A stretch of DNA of 13,403 nucleotides from JBDHZU01 sp039812085 (GCA_039812085.1 JBDHZU010000047.1:1-13403); one strand, 5' to 3'. Shown: positions 1-7,150, numbered from the stretch's first letter. Numbers and translations: made by a program. Notes: a model not told the origin generated them from the sequence alone.

Positions 1-1105
1 GGAACGGCAGGTAGCGATCAAGTTCCCGAGAGATCACCGCTGGGAATGCCCCGAAGTCGTCCAGCACGGTGATGAACGTTTCGAACATGCCATCTACAGC
101 GAAGAACGCATCCGGCAACGCAACTCTGCGTACAACGGAACACGAGACATCGCCTTCGTTCCATTGGGTGCCAGCCAATTCTGAGGTCATCGTGAGGTAG
201 CCGCGCAGAATCACCATGAAGCCGTTGACGCGTTCGCACGAGCGGGTGTTCATCTTGTGTGGCATAGCCGACGAACCAACCTGCCCTTCTGCGAAACCTT
301 CAGTCACCAGTTCGTTTCCAGCCATCAACCGGATGGAGGTGGCAGCAGTACTTGGGGCAGCCGCCACCTGAACCAGGGCAGACAACACATCGAAGTCCAA
401 CGACCGCGGATACACCTGGCCAACGCTGGTGAGCACCGTCTCGAATCCCAGGTGTTCAGCGATGGACGACTCAAGAGTGGCCAGTGCATCGCTATCTGCA
501 CCTAACAAGTCGAGCATGTCTTGGCTAGTGCCGACCGGACCCTTGATACCGCGCAATGGATAACGAGCAAGCAAGTCATCAACCCGATCCAGGGCGACGA
601 GCAGTTCGTCTGCCCAGGTCGCGAACCGCTTGCCCAACGTGGTCATCTGCGCAGCAACGTTGTGCGAGCGGCCAGCCATCGCGGTATCGCTGTATTCCAC
701 AGCAAGCTGACTGAATCGGGTCAGTGCGGCAACAACCTTGATCCGCACTAACTGCAACGACTGCCGGATCTGCAGTTGCTCCACGTTCTCGGTCAGATCA
801 CGGCTGGTCATTCCCTTATGAATGTGCTCGTGACCCGCCAGCGCATTGAACTCTTCAATTCGCGCCTTCACATCGTGCTTGGTGATGCGCTCTCGATCAG
901 CAATCGAATCCAGGTCGATGGTGTCGATAACGGACTCATAGTCCGCAATGGCTGCTTCGGCGATCTCGATCCCGGCCGCTCGCTGGGCGTGCATGACGGC
1001 AATCCACAGTTGGCGTTCCAGTCGGATTTTATTTTCCGGCTGCCAAATCTGCGCCATCTGTTCGCTGGCGTATCGCCCAGCTAAGACGTTGGGAACAGCG
1101 TTCAC
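1..1105 (-). CDS. purB: Adenylosuccinate lyase, 3' end cut off by the window edge
   Basis: PurB is a fumarase/aspartase-superfamily lyase acting twice in purine synthesis: SAICAR to AICAR plus fumarate, and adenylosuccinate to AMP plus fumarate. It is cytosolic and usually a homotetramer. The reading frame is open from a GTG at 1105-1103 to the left edge (368 codons visible). From memory the family runs to about 470 residues, so roughly the last 100 are missing. Visible motifs are KHDVKARIEEFN near residue 80, the substrate-binding segment IHKGMTSRDLTEN around 100-112, AGRSHNVAAQ around 145-155 (the actinobacterial form of the catalytic-His segment), and the superfamily signature SSAMPHKMN at 278-286 containing the flexible-loop catalytic Ser. 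The start overlaps the purD stop as GTGA and has AAGGAG at 1116-1111, five bases upstream, so translation is coupled to purD. Identification is firm; only the C-terminus is unseen. Confidence 0.97.
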   Translation of the reverse strand, partial: MNAVPNVLAGRYASEQMAQIWQPENKIRLERQLWIAVMHAQRAAGIEIAEAAIADYESVIDTIDLDSIADRERITKHDVKARIEEFNALAGHEHIHKGMTSRDLTENVEQLQIRQSLQLVRIKVVAALTRFSQLAVEYSDTAMAGRSHNVAAQMTTLGKRFATWADELLVALDRVDDLLARYPLRGIKGPVGTSQDMLDLLGADSDALATLESSIAEHLGFETVLTSVGQVYPRSLDFDVLSALVQVAAAPSTAATSIRLMAGNELVTEGFAEGQVGSSAMPHKMNTRSCERVNGFMVILRGYLTMTSELAGTQWNEGDVSCSVVRRVALPDAFFAVDGMFETFITVLDDFGAFPAVISRELDRYLPF

Positions 1106-2397
1106 GACAACTCCTTGCTGGCGGCGGGAACAGTAATCGCTCCCTCTGCTGCGGCTTGGGCAATATCGGTTCGATAATGCGATCCACGAATGCTGATCTC
1201 ATCGACGGCGGCGTAGGCACGTTCACGCGCCTCGTTCAGGTCACGTCCTCGGCCAACCACAGAAAGCACTCGCCCTCCAGCAGTCACGAATTCGGCACCA
1301 TCTTCGCCAGTGCCGGCGTGCAAGACCTGCACGTGTGGATCAGCTTCTGCCGTCTCAATCCCGGCAATGGGATCGCCCTTGATCGGATCGCCTGGGTAGT
1401 TTTCGGCCGCGACCACAACGGTGACTGCTGCCTCGTCACGCCACTGCAAGGGGGGCAGTGTGGCTAGGGTTCCGGTTGCTGCCGCATTAAGCACCACCGA
1501 CAACGGGGTCTTCAGAACGGCAAGTACTGACTGAGTTTCCGGATCACCGAAGCGAGCATTGAACTCGATGACCTTCACGCCTTGGCTGGTCAATGCCAGA
1601 CCGATGTAGAGCAGCCCCGCAAAGGGGGCGTCTTGCGCTGACATCTGTTTGATGGTGGGTTCGGCGATATTCGCGACCACCCAATCCACCAGGCCAGCAG
1701 GTGCCCACGGCAGTGGCGTGTAAGCGCCCATGCCACCGGTGTTCGGCCCGGTATCTCCATCACCCACCCGCTTGAAGTCTTGCGCCGGTTGCAGTGGAAC
1801 GACACTGACGCCGTCGGTCACACAGAACAGGCTGACTTCTGGTCCGTCGAGGTACTCCTCGATCACCACCCGACCATTGGGTTTATCCAGACACGCCGCC
1901 ACGTGGGCGAGCGCTTCATCCTTGGAGTCAGTAACGACGACACCTTTGCCCGCAGCAAGTCCATCGTCCTTCACCACATGTGGCGCACCAAACTCGTCCA
2001 GCACAACGGATGCTGTATCGAGATCAGTGATGGTGGTGGCGCGCGCGGTGGGGACACCGGCGCTGTTCATCACCTGCTTGGCGAATGACTTACTTGCCTC
2101 CAAGCGTGCAGCTTGTGCAGACGGCCCGAAGCAGGCGATACCTGCTGCCCGCAGATCATCAGCCACCCCAGCGACCAATGGCGCTTCTGGCCCGATGACC
2201 ACCAGGTGCACTCCGAGCTCTTGCGCCAATGACGTCACGCTCGGACCGTCAACGGTGTGGAGCGGGTGAACGGTCGCGCTGTTGACCATTCCAGCGTTAC
2301 CCGGCGCAACGTGTACCGCTTCTACTCCTGGATCGGCGTCTAACGCCGCGATGAGTGCGTGCTCTCGAGCCCCAGCCCCGATAACGAGTACATCCAC
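1102..2397 (-). CDS. purD: Phosphoribosylamine-glycine ligase (GAR synthetase)
   Basis: This ATP-grasp enzyme joins glycine to phosphoribosylamine, the second step of de novo purine synthesis, in the cytosol. The 431 residues match the usual family length of about 420-430. Seen in order: N-terminal dinucleotide-like motif VLVIGAGAREHA at 3-14; VVIGPEAPLVAG at 66-77; the ATP-grasp loop VVKDDGLAAGKGV at 141-153; GPNTGGMGAY at 217-226; and the metal/ATP-binding EFNARFGDPETQ at 278-289. I chose the GTG at 2397 because the conserved N-terminus begins there. The frame stays open for another 107 codons upstream, but that stretch covers the divergent antitoxin gene and has no family similarity. The ribosome site is weak (GGGA about ten bases upstream). 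It heads a purD-purB operon, and its stop overlaps the purB start by four bases. The KDD form of the ATP-grasp loop is, as I recall, normal in actinobacteria. Confidence 0.96.
   Translation of the reverse strand: MDVLVIGAGAREHALIAALDADPGVEAVHVAPGNAGMVNSATVHPLHTVDGPSVTSLAQELGVHLVVIGPEAPLVAGVADDLRAAGIACFGPSAQAARLEASKSFAKQVMNSAGVPTARATTITDLDTASVVLDEFGAPHVVKDDGLAAGKGVVVTDSKDEALAHVAACLDKPNGRVVIEEYLDGPEVSLFCVTDGVSVVPLQPAQDFKRVGDGDTGPNTGGMGAYTPLPWAPAGLVDWVVANIAEPTIKQMSAQDAPFAGLLYIGLALTSQGVKVIEFNARFGDPETQSVLAVLKTPLSVVLNAAATGTLATLPPLQWRDEAAVTVVVAAENYPGDPIKGDPIAGIETAEADPHVQVLHAGTGEDGAEFVTAGGRVLSVVGRGRDLNEARERAYAAVDEISIRGSHYRTDIAQAAAEGAITVPAASKELS
1111..1116 (-). promoter_or_regulatory. Ribosome binding site of purB inside the purD 3' end
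   Basis: AAGGAG lies within the last codons of purD, five bases before the purB GTG. Together with the GTGA overlap this fixes the purB start and indicates translational coupling. Confidence 0.75.
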
Positions 2398-2450
2398 GTA
2401 TCTATGTTCCCATCCGGCGTCGGCTTCTCCGGCACCGGCGCTCACAGCTG

Positions 2451-2487
2451 TATACAAAACGTACGTGTGGAGGAATAATCCGTACGT
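2451..2487 (+). promoter_or_regulatory. Candidate autoregulated promoter/operator of the toxin-antitoxin module
   Basis: Seen in sequence: the 7-mer CGTACGT occurs at 2460-2466 and again at 2481-2487, exactly 21 bases apart (two helical turns). The first copy extends to the perfect palindrome ACGTACGT (2459-2466), and the second ends immediately before the antitoxin ATG. A possible -35 TATACA (2451-2456, 4/6 to consensus) and -10 AATAAT (2474-2479, 5/6) are 17 bases apart, so one operator copy would sit in the spacer and the other over the transcription start. The GGAGG at 2469-2473 is 14 bases from the ATG, too far for an ordinary ribosome site, so the mRNA could be nearly leaderless. Type II antitoxins are known to repress their own promoters through paired sites. 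The assignment of these boxes is inference. Confidence 0.45.
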
Positions 2488-2751
2488 ATGAGTGATTCCG
2501 GCAAGAATCGAAGGAATACGCCAATTACCGCGACCGCGCTGCGGGCAGATCTCTATCGAATGCTTGATGCCGTCATCGAGACAGGAGTACCCCTGATGGT
2601 GACTCACAAAGGTCGTAGTTTGACGATCAATGTCGAGCCTCATGCCGACCGAATCACCGCCATCGTTCCGATCCCCGATCTGATCGTTGGCGATATCGAC
2701 GTTGACTGGACCAAGCACTGGGATGCAGACGAGAACCTCAATCCGTCATGA
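2488..2751 (+). CDS. Type II antitoxin, Phd/YefM-like
   Basis: This 87-residue protein is the antitoxin of a two-gene module; it should bind and neutralise the adjacent PIN toxin and repress the operon. The N-terminal half, ITATALRADLYRMLDAVIET then PLMVTHKGRSL (residues 13-45), matches the Phd/YefM fold (short strand, helix, strand pair, DNA-binding dimer), where a segment like TATEARANLYRLID is typical. The C-terminal part from about residue 60 is acidic and aromatic (DIDVDWTKHWDADEN), as expected for a flexible segment that wraps the toxin. Its TGA overlaps the toxin start as ATGA, the usual antitoxin-first, coupled arrangement. It is transcribed against purD and shares an intergenic region with it of about 90 bases. 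The family call rests on motif memory, so a different antitoxin family name is possible, but the role is well supported by the partner. Confidence 0.85.
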   Translation: MSDSGKNRRNTPITATALRADLYRMLDAVIETGVPLMVTHKGRSLTINVEPHADRITAIVPIPDLIVGDIDVDWTKHWDADENLNPS

Positions 2752-3131
2752 CAGACGTCACCATGCTGGATACCCATGTCGTGATCTGGCTGGCAAGCGG
2801 CAACGTTGAACGAATCTCTCCGACTGCTCAGCAAAGGATCGCCGAGGCCCAGGCCTTGCGAATCAGTCCGATCGTCCGGCTGGAACTGGCACTTCTCCAC
2901 GAGCTCGGACGATTGTCCGCTACACCATCAGAAATTATTGATCGCGTATCAGGCAGCGGGATAGTCGTCAGCGACATCAGCCTGAATAACGTCGCTGCAG
3001 TAGCAACAACTACGAGCTGGACCCGTGATCCATTTGACCGGATGATCGTCGCGCACGCGGCCGCGTTGCACGCCACGCTGCTTACTAAAGACCGGCAGAT
3101 CCGCACCCACTACGCGGATGCAGTGTGGTGA
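2748..3131 (+). CDS. vapC: PIN-domain toxin, VapC-like ribonuclease
   Basis: This is a 127-residue PIN-domain protein, the usual length for VapC toxins, which are Mg-dependent endoribonucleases cutting tRNA or rRNA to stop growth when antitoxin is lost. The four acidic active-site positions are all visible: D8 in MLDTHVVIWL, E46 in VRLELALL, D97 in the diagnostic RDPFDRMIVAHA, and D115 in LLTKDRQI. Nothing suggests inactivation. The ATG at 2748 overlaps the antitoxin stop, so expression is probably by translational coupling; an internal ATG at 2763 is a less likely start because it lies only two codons before D8. The gene ends three bases before the purA stop codon on the other strand. The RNA target cannot be read from sequence. 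The subfamily is paired here with a Phd/YefM-type rather than an AbrB-type antitoxin, a known combination. Confidence 0.9.
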   Translation: MTDVTMLDTHVVIWLASGNVERISPTAQQRIAEAQALRISPIVRLELALLHELGRLSATPSEIIDRVSGSGIVVSDISLNNVAAVATTTSWTRDPFDRMIVAHAAALHATLLTKDRQIRTHYADAVW

Positions 3132-3134
3132 GTC

Positions 3135-4421
3135 TCAGCCAACAAGGTCGTTAACTGAGATGGTCGCGTCACGATCTTGGCCAACACCGATGGCGGAAAT
3201 TCGGCAGCGTGACTGTTCTTCTAAGAACTCGACGTAGGAACGAGCGTTCGCCGGTAGATCGTCCAGGCTCCGTGCATCGGAAATATCTTCTGACCAGCCC
3301 GGCAGAGTCTCGTAGATCGGCTTTGCATGGTGGAACCCGGTCTGGGTCATGGGAATATCTTCGACTCGTTCACCGTCCACGTCGTAGGCCACACAGACGG
3401 GGATCTCATCCCAACCGGTGAGTACATCCAGCTTGGTAAGGAACATGTCGGTCAGGCCATTGACGCGGGTGGCGTAGCGGGCGATGGGTCCGTCGAACCA
3501 ACCACAGCGACGGTCACGGCCAGTCGTCACACCGACTTCTCCGCCAACTTGTCGCAAGCGATCACCGGCAGCATCGAGTAGTTCAGTCGGGAACGGACCG
3601 GCACCCACTCGGGTCGTATACGCCTTAAGGATTCCAATTGCTCGGTCAATACGCGTCGGTCCGATTCCGGAACCAGCGCATGCTCCACCTGTTGTCGGGT
3701 TGGAAGAGGTGACGAACGGATACGTTCCGTGATCCACGTCAAGCAGAGTTCCCTGAGAACCTTCCAGCAACACCAGCTTGTCGTCGTCGAGTGCCTGATT
3801 AAGCATGAGCGCGGTGTCCGCGACGAAGGGCTCTAGTTGATCTGCGTAGCTGAGGAGTTCCTCGACTACCCGATCAACCTCGAACGCACGACGGTTGAAG
3901 ATCTTGCTCAGAATCTGGTTCTTCAGATCTAACGCATTCTCCACTTTTGCCTGCAGGATTTTTTCGTCGAATACGTCCTGCACTCGGATACCGACACGAG
4001 CGATCTTGTCTCCGTAGGTAGGCCCAATACCGCGACCAGTAGTGCCGATCCGCTGCTTGCCGAGGAATCGTTCGCTGACCTTGTCGAGATCAACGTGATA
4101 CGGGGTGATCAGGTGCGCGTTCGCGCTAATTCGCAGGTTTGACGTATCGACATCACGCGCTTGCAAACCTTCGATTTCCCGGAAGAGCACCGCCGGGTCG
4201 ATGACCACTCCATTGCCGATCACCGGGGTACAGGTAGGGGTCAGGATGCCGGACGGCAATAGGTGCAACGCATAGCGTTCGTCGCCAATGACAACGGTGT
4301 GGCCAGCGTTGTTTCCGCCTTGATAACGCACCACGTAATCAACGCGACCACCCAATAGGTCAGTCGCCTTGCCTTTGCCCTCGTCTCCCCACTGGGCACC
4401 GACGAGCACGATTGCTGGCAT
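3135..4421 (-). CDS. purA: Adenylosuccinate synthetase
   Basis: PurA condenses IMP with aspartate using GTP to give adenylosuccinate, which PurB (same window) then splits to AMP. At 428 residues it is full length. The P-loop-like WGDEGKGK (11-18) carries catalytic D13, and NNAGHT (37-42) carries catalytic H41, the same numbering as in the E. coli enzyme. Further signatures are GTTGRGIGPTYGDK near 126-139, LLEGSQGTLLDVDHGTYPF near 219-237, TTGRDRRCGWFD near 299-310, and LTKLDVL in the base-binding region. The ATG at 4421 has AAAGGA nine bases upstream (4436-4431). It lies 71 bases downstream of the DUF3151 gene on the same strand, so it may be co-transcribed with it or use its own promoter in that gap; I see no convincing promoter boxes there. 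The convergent vapC-like gene ends three bases away. Confidence 0.98.
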   Translation of the reverse strand: MPAIVLVGAQWGDEGKGKATDLLGGRVDYVVRYQGGNNAGHTVVIGDERYALHLLPSGILTPTCTPVIGNGVVIDPAVLFREIEGLQARDVDTSNLRISANAHLITPYHVDLDKVSERFLGKQRIGTTGRGIGPTYGDKIARVGIRVQDVFDEKILQAKVENALDLKNQILSKIFNRRAFEVDRVVEELLSYADQLEPFVADTALMLNQALDDDKLVLLEGSQGTLLDVDHGTYPFVTSSNPTTGGACAGSGIGPTRIDRAIGILKAYTTRVGAGPFPTELLDAAGDRLRQVGGEVGVTTGRDRRCGWFDGPIARYATRVNGLTDMFLTKLDVLTGWDEIPVCVAYDVDGERVEDIPMTQTGFHHAKPIYETLPGWSEDISDARSLDDLPANARSYVEFLEEQSRCRISAIGVGQDRDATISVNDLVG

Positions 4422-4492
4422 GTGAACGAGTCCTTTGTTTCGGTAGTACCGGATGCGAGCGTAGCCCGGCAGTGATCAGTTGACGAACAGAA

Positions 4493-4912
4493 CTACGACT
4501 GCGTGAGTTCCTCGGCGGCAGTGGCAGACGAATCCCGAAGGAACTGTTGGCAACGCGCAGCCTCATCCGCCTCCCCGATTGCTGCCGCCGCTAGGGACAG
4601 TTGGGCCAGACAACGCAAGAATCCGCGGTTCGGTTCGTGTTCCCACGGGATCGGTCCGTGACCCTTCCATCCATTGCGACGCAGACTGTCGAGTCCCCGG
4701 TGATATCCGGTGCGAGCCATTGCGTAACACACAATGAAGTCCTGTCGCTGCCACGCTTGTTCGGCTGCTCCCGCCCACGCCAGACTGGATGCTGGGAACT
4801 GGATCGCTACTTGCTGGGGATCGATGCCCTCAGCTATTGCCGCTTCCACTTCAGGTTCAGCAGGAAGCAAGGTCTCAGCGGGGCCAGGGAGCAAGTTTTC
4901 AACAGAAGTCAC
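4493..4912 (-). CDS. DUF3151 family protein, function unknown
   Basis: This 139-residue cytosolic protein has no signal peptide or membrane segment. It matches the actinobacterial family DUF3151 by its core: an N-terminal ENLL-PGPAETLLP (5-17), SSLAWAGAAEQAW (42-54), and the highly conserved ARTGYHRGLDSLRRNGWKG (66-84) followed by PIPWEHEPNRGFLRCL (88-102) and AAAIGEADEAARCQQFL (109-125). No enzymatic motif is recognised; the helical, repeat-like pattern hints at a tetratricopeptide-type helical bundle, which is only an inference. In mycobacteria a member lies between purA and fba, as here (recalled). The GTG at 4912 is chosen because the conserved N-terminus follows directly; the upstream ribosome site is weak. 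It is divergent from the exported-protein gene across 109 bases and sits upstream of purA. The family assignment is firm, its function unknown. Confidence 0.92.
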   Translation of the reverse strand: MTSVENLLPGPAETLLPAEPEVEAAIAEGIDPQQVAIQFPASSLAWAGAAEQAWQRQDFIVCYAMARTGYHRGLDSLRRNGWKGHGPIPWEHEPNRGFLRCLAQLSLAAAAIGEADEAARCQQFLRDSSATAAEELTQS

Positions 4913-4951
4913 CAGGCAAGCCTATTGCCTCGCCCGAGACAAGCAACCTGC

Positions 4952-4979
4952 TTGCGAATTGATCAACAAGAGTTACTGT
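4952..4979 (+). promoter_or_regulatory. Possible promoter of the exported-protein gene
   Basis: TTGCGA (4952-4957, 4/6 to TTGACA) and TACTGT (4974-4979, a TANNNT actinobacterial -10) are separated by 16 bases in the 109-base gap between the divergent DUF3151 gene and the exported-protein gene. This would give a leader of about 35 bases containing the strong ribosome site GGGGGAAGGA (5005-5014). The boxes are weak, so this is a guess by position. Confidence 0.25.
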
Positions 4980-5021
4980 GGTGATTACCGTTCAAAATTC
5001 CTGTGGGGGAAGGAACATTTC

Positions 5022-5993
5022 ATGTCACGACGTATCTCGGTAGCAACGGTCGTTGCCTCACTTGCATTGGTTGCCACGTCGGCTGCACCAGCACTGGCCT
5101 GGACTGACGACGACTACGCCAAAGTCACAGGGCATGTGACTGGACGTGCTGGGCAGCCGATCGCCAATGCGATGGTGAACGTGAAACTCCCCGGCGATGA
5201 GGGCGACTTCAGCCACGGCGAGGCATTCACCGACAGCAACGGATCGTTCACCATCTATTCCGAGATGAACAACGGCCCATTCCGAGTACGCGTTAAGGCA
5301 CCGGGATACGTGGATACCTGGAACGGCAACGTCACCTCTGGCGCTGCTGAGATCGAGCCCATCCTGGAAACCGATGGCCCCACCATCGTTGACATCGCGG
5401 CAGTCCCCACACCATCCGTTCTGGGCAAGGTGACCACCGCGAATGGCACCGCACTTTCCCAGGTGGACGTCACGAGTTATGTACTCGTTGATGGAGTGTG
5501 GACTGCTGATTGGTACACGCGAACTGATACGAACGGCAACTACCTCGTCGTACCGAGCAAGAGCAACCAGGTTCGATTGTCATTCGTACGTGAGGACTAC
5601 CCCACTCTTTACTGGCCAAATGCCACCACTATCTCTGCCGCAACCACCATCACCGTTGGCGAGGCAGATGTCACCGGCATCAATGCAGTGCTCGGCAACC
5701 GACAAACCGTCGTCACCCCCACCGTCAAGCCGACTCCTCCCAAGGCGACCACGGTCAGTTCAGTGGTGAAGAAGATCCAGGTCGGCAAGAAGGCCAAGCT
5801 GCCCACCAAGACAAAGGCTGGCACCACGCTTAAGTGGAAGTCGCTCACCCCTGGCAAATGCAAGATCGTCAAGGGCAACCGCGTCAAAGGCGTGAAGAAG
5901 GGGACCTGCAAGATCATTGCAACTGCCCCCGGAACTGCCAGCGTCAAGAAGTTCTCGCACACCTACAAGGTGAAGGTTCGCAAGAAGAAGTAG
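5022..5993 (+). CDS. Exported protein with two carboxypeptidase-regulatory-like repeats and a lysine-rich C-terminus
   Basis: 323 residues, start ATG 5022 with a strong ribosome site (GGGGGAAGGA, seven bases away). A Sec signal peptide is clear: RR near the N-terminus, hydrophobic 7-20, and cleavage after ALA at 26. Two beta-sandwich repeats of the CarboxypepD_reg/CnaB-like type follow: 35-110 (VTGHVTGRAGQPIANAMV, then FTDSNGSFTIYS) and 133-200 (VLGKVTTANGTALSQVDV, then RTDTNGNYLVV). A Thr/Pro linker (228-246) leads to a C-terminal domain of about 74 residues (250-323) with 23 lysines, two arginines, no acidic residue, and two cysteines (C280, C296) placed to form a disulfide; its GTTLKWKSLTPGKCKI and KGTCKIIATAPG segments resemble bacterial Ig-like (BIg2-type) modules seen in actinobacterial surface proteins. 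There is no LPXTG motif or terminal membrane helix, so it is probably secreted or held on the wall by charge. No enzymatic residues are recognised. It sits between conserved core genes and is probably a lineage-specific insertion. Confidence 0.85.
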   Translation: MSRRISVATVVASLALVATSAAPALAWTDDDYAKVTGHVTGRAGQPIANAMVNVKLPGDEGDFSHGEAFTDSNGSFTIYSEMNNGPFRVRVKAPGYVDTWNGNVTSGAAEIEPILETDGPTIVDIAAVPTPSVLGKVTTANGTALSQVDVTSYVLVDGVWTADWYTRTDTNGNYLVVPSKSNQVRLSFVREDYPTLYWPNATTISAATTITVGEADVTGINAVLGNRQTVVTPTVKPTPPKATTVSSVVKKIQVGKKAKLPTKTKAGTTLKWKSLTPGKCKIVKGNRVKGVKKGTCKIIATAPGTASVKKFSHTYKVKVRKKK

Positions 5994-6025
5994 CCGGAGT
6001 GATCGGCAGTTTCAGGTTCGAGCTA

Positions 6026-7051
6026 CTACGCCCAGGAAGCAGTGCCTGCCGACCGGAGGTCTTCACACGCTTCCTTAACGCGGGCAGCCATTCCGGTTTC
6101 GCCAGCCTTACCCCATGAACGTGGGTCGTAGACCTTCTTGTTGCCGACCTCGTTGTCCACCTTCAGTACGCCGTCGTAGTTGCTGAACATATGGCCAGCA
6201 ATTGGTCGGGTGTACGCGTATTGGGTATCGGTATCAACGTTCATCTTCACGACGCCGTAATCCAACGCTTCGCGGATCTCTTCCAACAGCGAGCCGGAAC
6301 CACCGTGGAAGACCAGATCGAACGGCTTGTCCTTGCCGTATTTTTCGCCCACAGCCTTCTGGATGTCATCGAGCATCTTGGGCTGCAGCACAACGTTGCC
6401 CGGCTTGTAGACACCGTGGACATTGCCGAAGGTTGCAGCGACTAAGTAACGACCGCGCTCACCAAGACCCAACTTCTCGACAGTGTCGAGTCCATCTTGT
6501 GGCGTCGAGTAGAGCTTGGCGTCGTGCTTAGCTTCGACGCCGTCTTCCTCACCGCCGACAACTCCGATCTCGATTTCCAGGATCTGTTGTGCGCGATGGG
6601 TTTTATCCAAGAGTTCTTCGGCGATCTCAAGATTCTTATCCAACGGGATCGCCGAACCGTCCCACATGTGCGACTGGAACAGCGGCAGCTTGCCGTTCTC
6701 CACCCGCTCCAGAGAGATATCGACCAGCGGTCGGATGTAGCTGTCGAGGTGCTGTTCGGGGCAGTGATCGGTATGCAGTGCCACGGTGCAGGGGTAGTTC
6801 TCTGCCACGACGTGCGCGAACTCCGCTAAGGCAACCGCACCGGTCACCATGTTGTTGACCGTGGAGCCAGACAGGAAGTTTGCACCGCCCCACGAGACCT
6901 GGATGATTCCGTCTGAACCCGCCTCAGCGAACCCACGGAGTGCGGCATTCAACGTCTCGCTAGAGCTGACGTTGATGGCGGGGTACGCGAACTTGCCAGC
7001 CTTGGCGCTATCGAGCATTTCGGCGTAAACCTCGGGGGTTGCAACGGGCAT
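6026..7051 (-). CDS. fba: Fructose-bisphosphate aldolase, class II
   Basis: This zinc-dependent aldolase interconverts fructose 1,6-bisphosphate with dihydroxyacetone phosphate and glyceraldehyde 3-phosphate in glycolysis and gluconeogenesis. At 341 residues it is full length. The N-terminus ATPEVYAEMLDSAKAGKFAYPAINV is the classic class II opening. HTDHCPEQH (93-101) supplies the catalytic D95 and zinc ligand H96. EIGVVGGEEDG (161-171) is the conserved acidic loop. FGNVHGVYKPGNV (208-220) holds zinc ligand H212, and FHGGSGS (248-254) holds zinc ligand H249 and phosphate contacts, followed by VVKMNVDTDTQYA. The ATG at 7051 has AAGGAG at 7068-7063, eleven bases upstream. It ends in tandem TAG codons, 32 bases from the convergent exported-protein gene, and is divergent from the TrmH-like gene, so it is probably transcribed alone. 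Confidence 0.98.
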   Translation of the reverse strand: MPVATPEVYAEMLDSAKAGKFAYPAINVSSSETLNAALRGFAEAGSDGIIQVSWGGANFLSGSTVNNMVTGAVALAEFAHVVAENYPCTVALHTDHCPEQHLDSYIRPLVDISLERVENGKLPLFQSHMWDGSAIPLDKNLEIAEELLDKTHRAQQILEIEIGVVGGEEDGVEAKHDAKLYSTPQDGLDTVEKLGLGERGRYLVAATFGNVHGVYKPGNVVLQPKMLDDIQKAVGEKYGKDKPFDLVFHGGSGSLLEEIREALDYGVVKMNVDTDTQYAYTRPIAGHMFSNYDGVLKVDNEVGNKKVYDPRSWGKAGETGMAARVKEACEDLRSAGTASWA

Positions 7052-7150
7052 CGAGCGAACATCTCCTTATTGAGCGCTGCGAACAAGGTCGCAAGCGGGC
7101 CGTATTTGGCCATACTGTCAGCCCAATCCCCCTGGATCGAGTCACCGACA

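Noticed and set aside
1730..2269. A 179-codon plus-strand open frame inside purD
   Set aside because: It is antisense to well-conserved purD, with Ser/Thr/Pro/Ala-rich composition typical of a reverse-strand shadow, and no ribosome site.
2398..2718. In-frame extension of purD upstream to a start at 2718
   Set aside because: It would add 107 residues with no family similarity, antisense to the antitoxin gene; the conserved N-terminus starts at the GTG at 2397.
5609..5962. A 117-codon minus-strand frame that looks like a hydrophobic membrane protein
   Set aside because: It is the complement of the lysine-rich tail of the exported protein; AAG codons read backwards give leucine, which explains the hydrophobicity.
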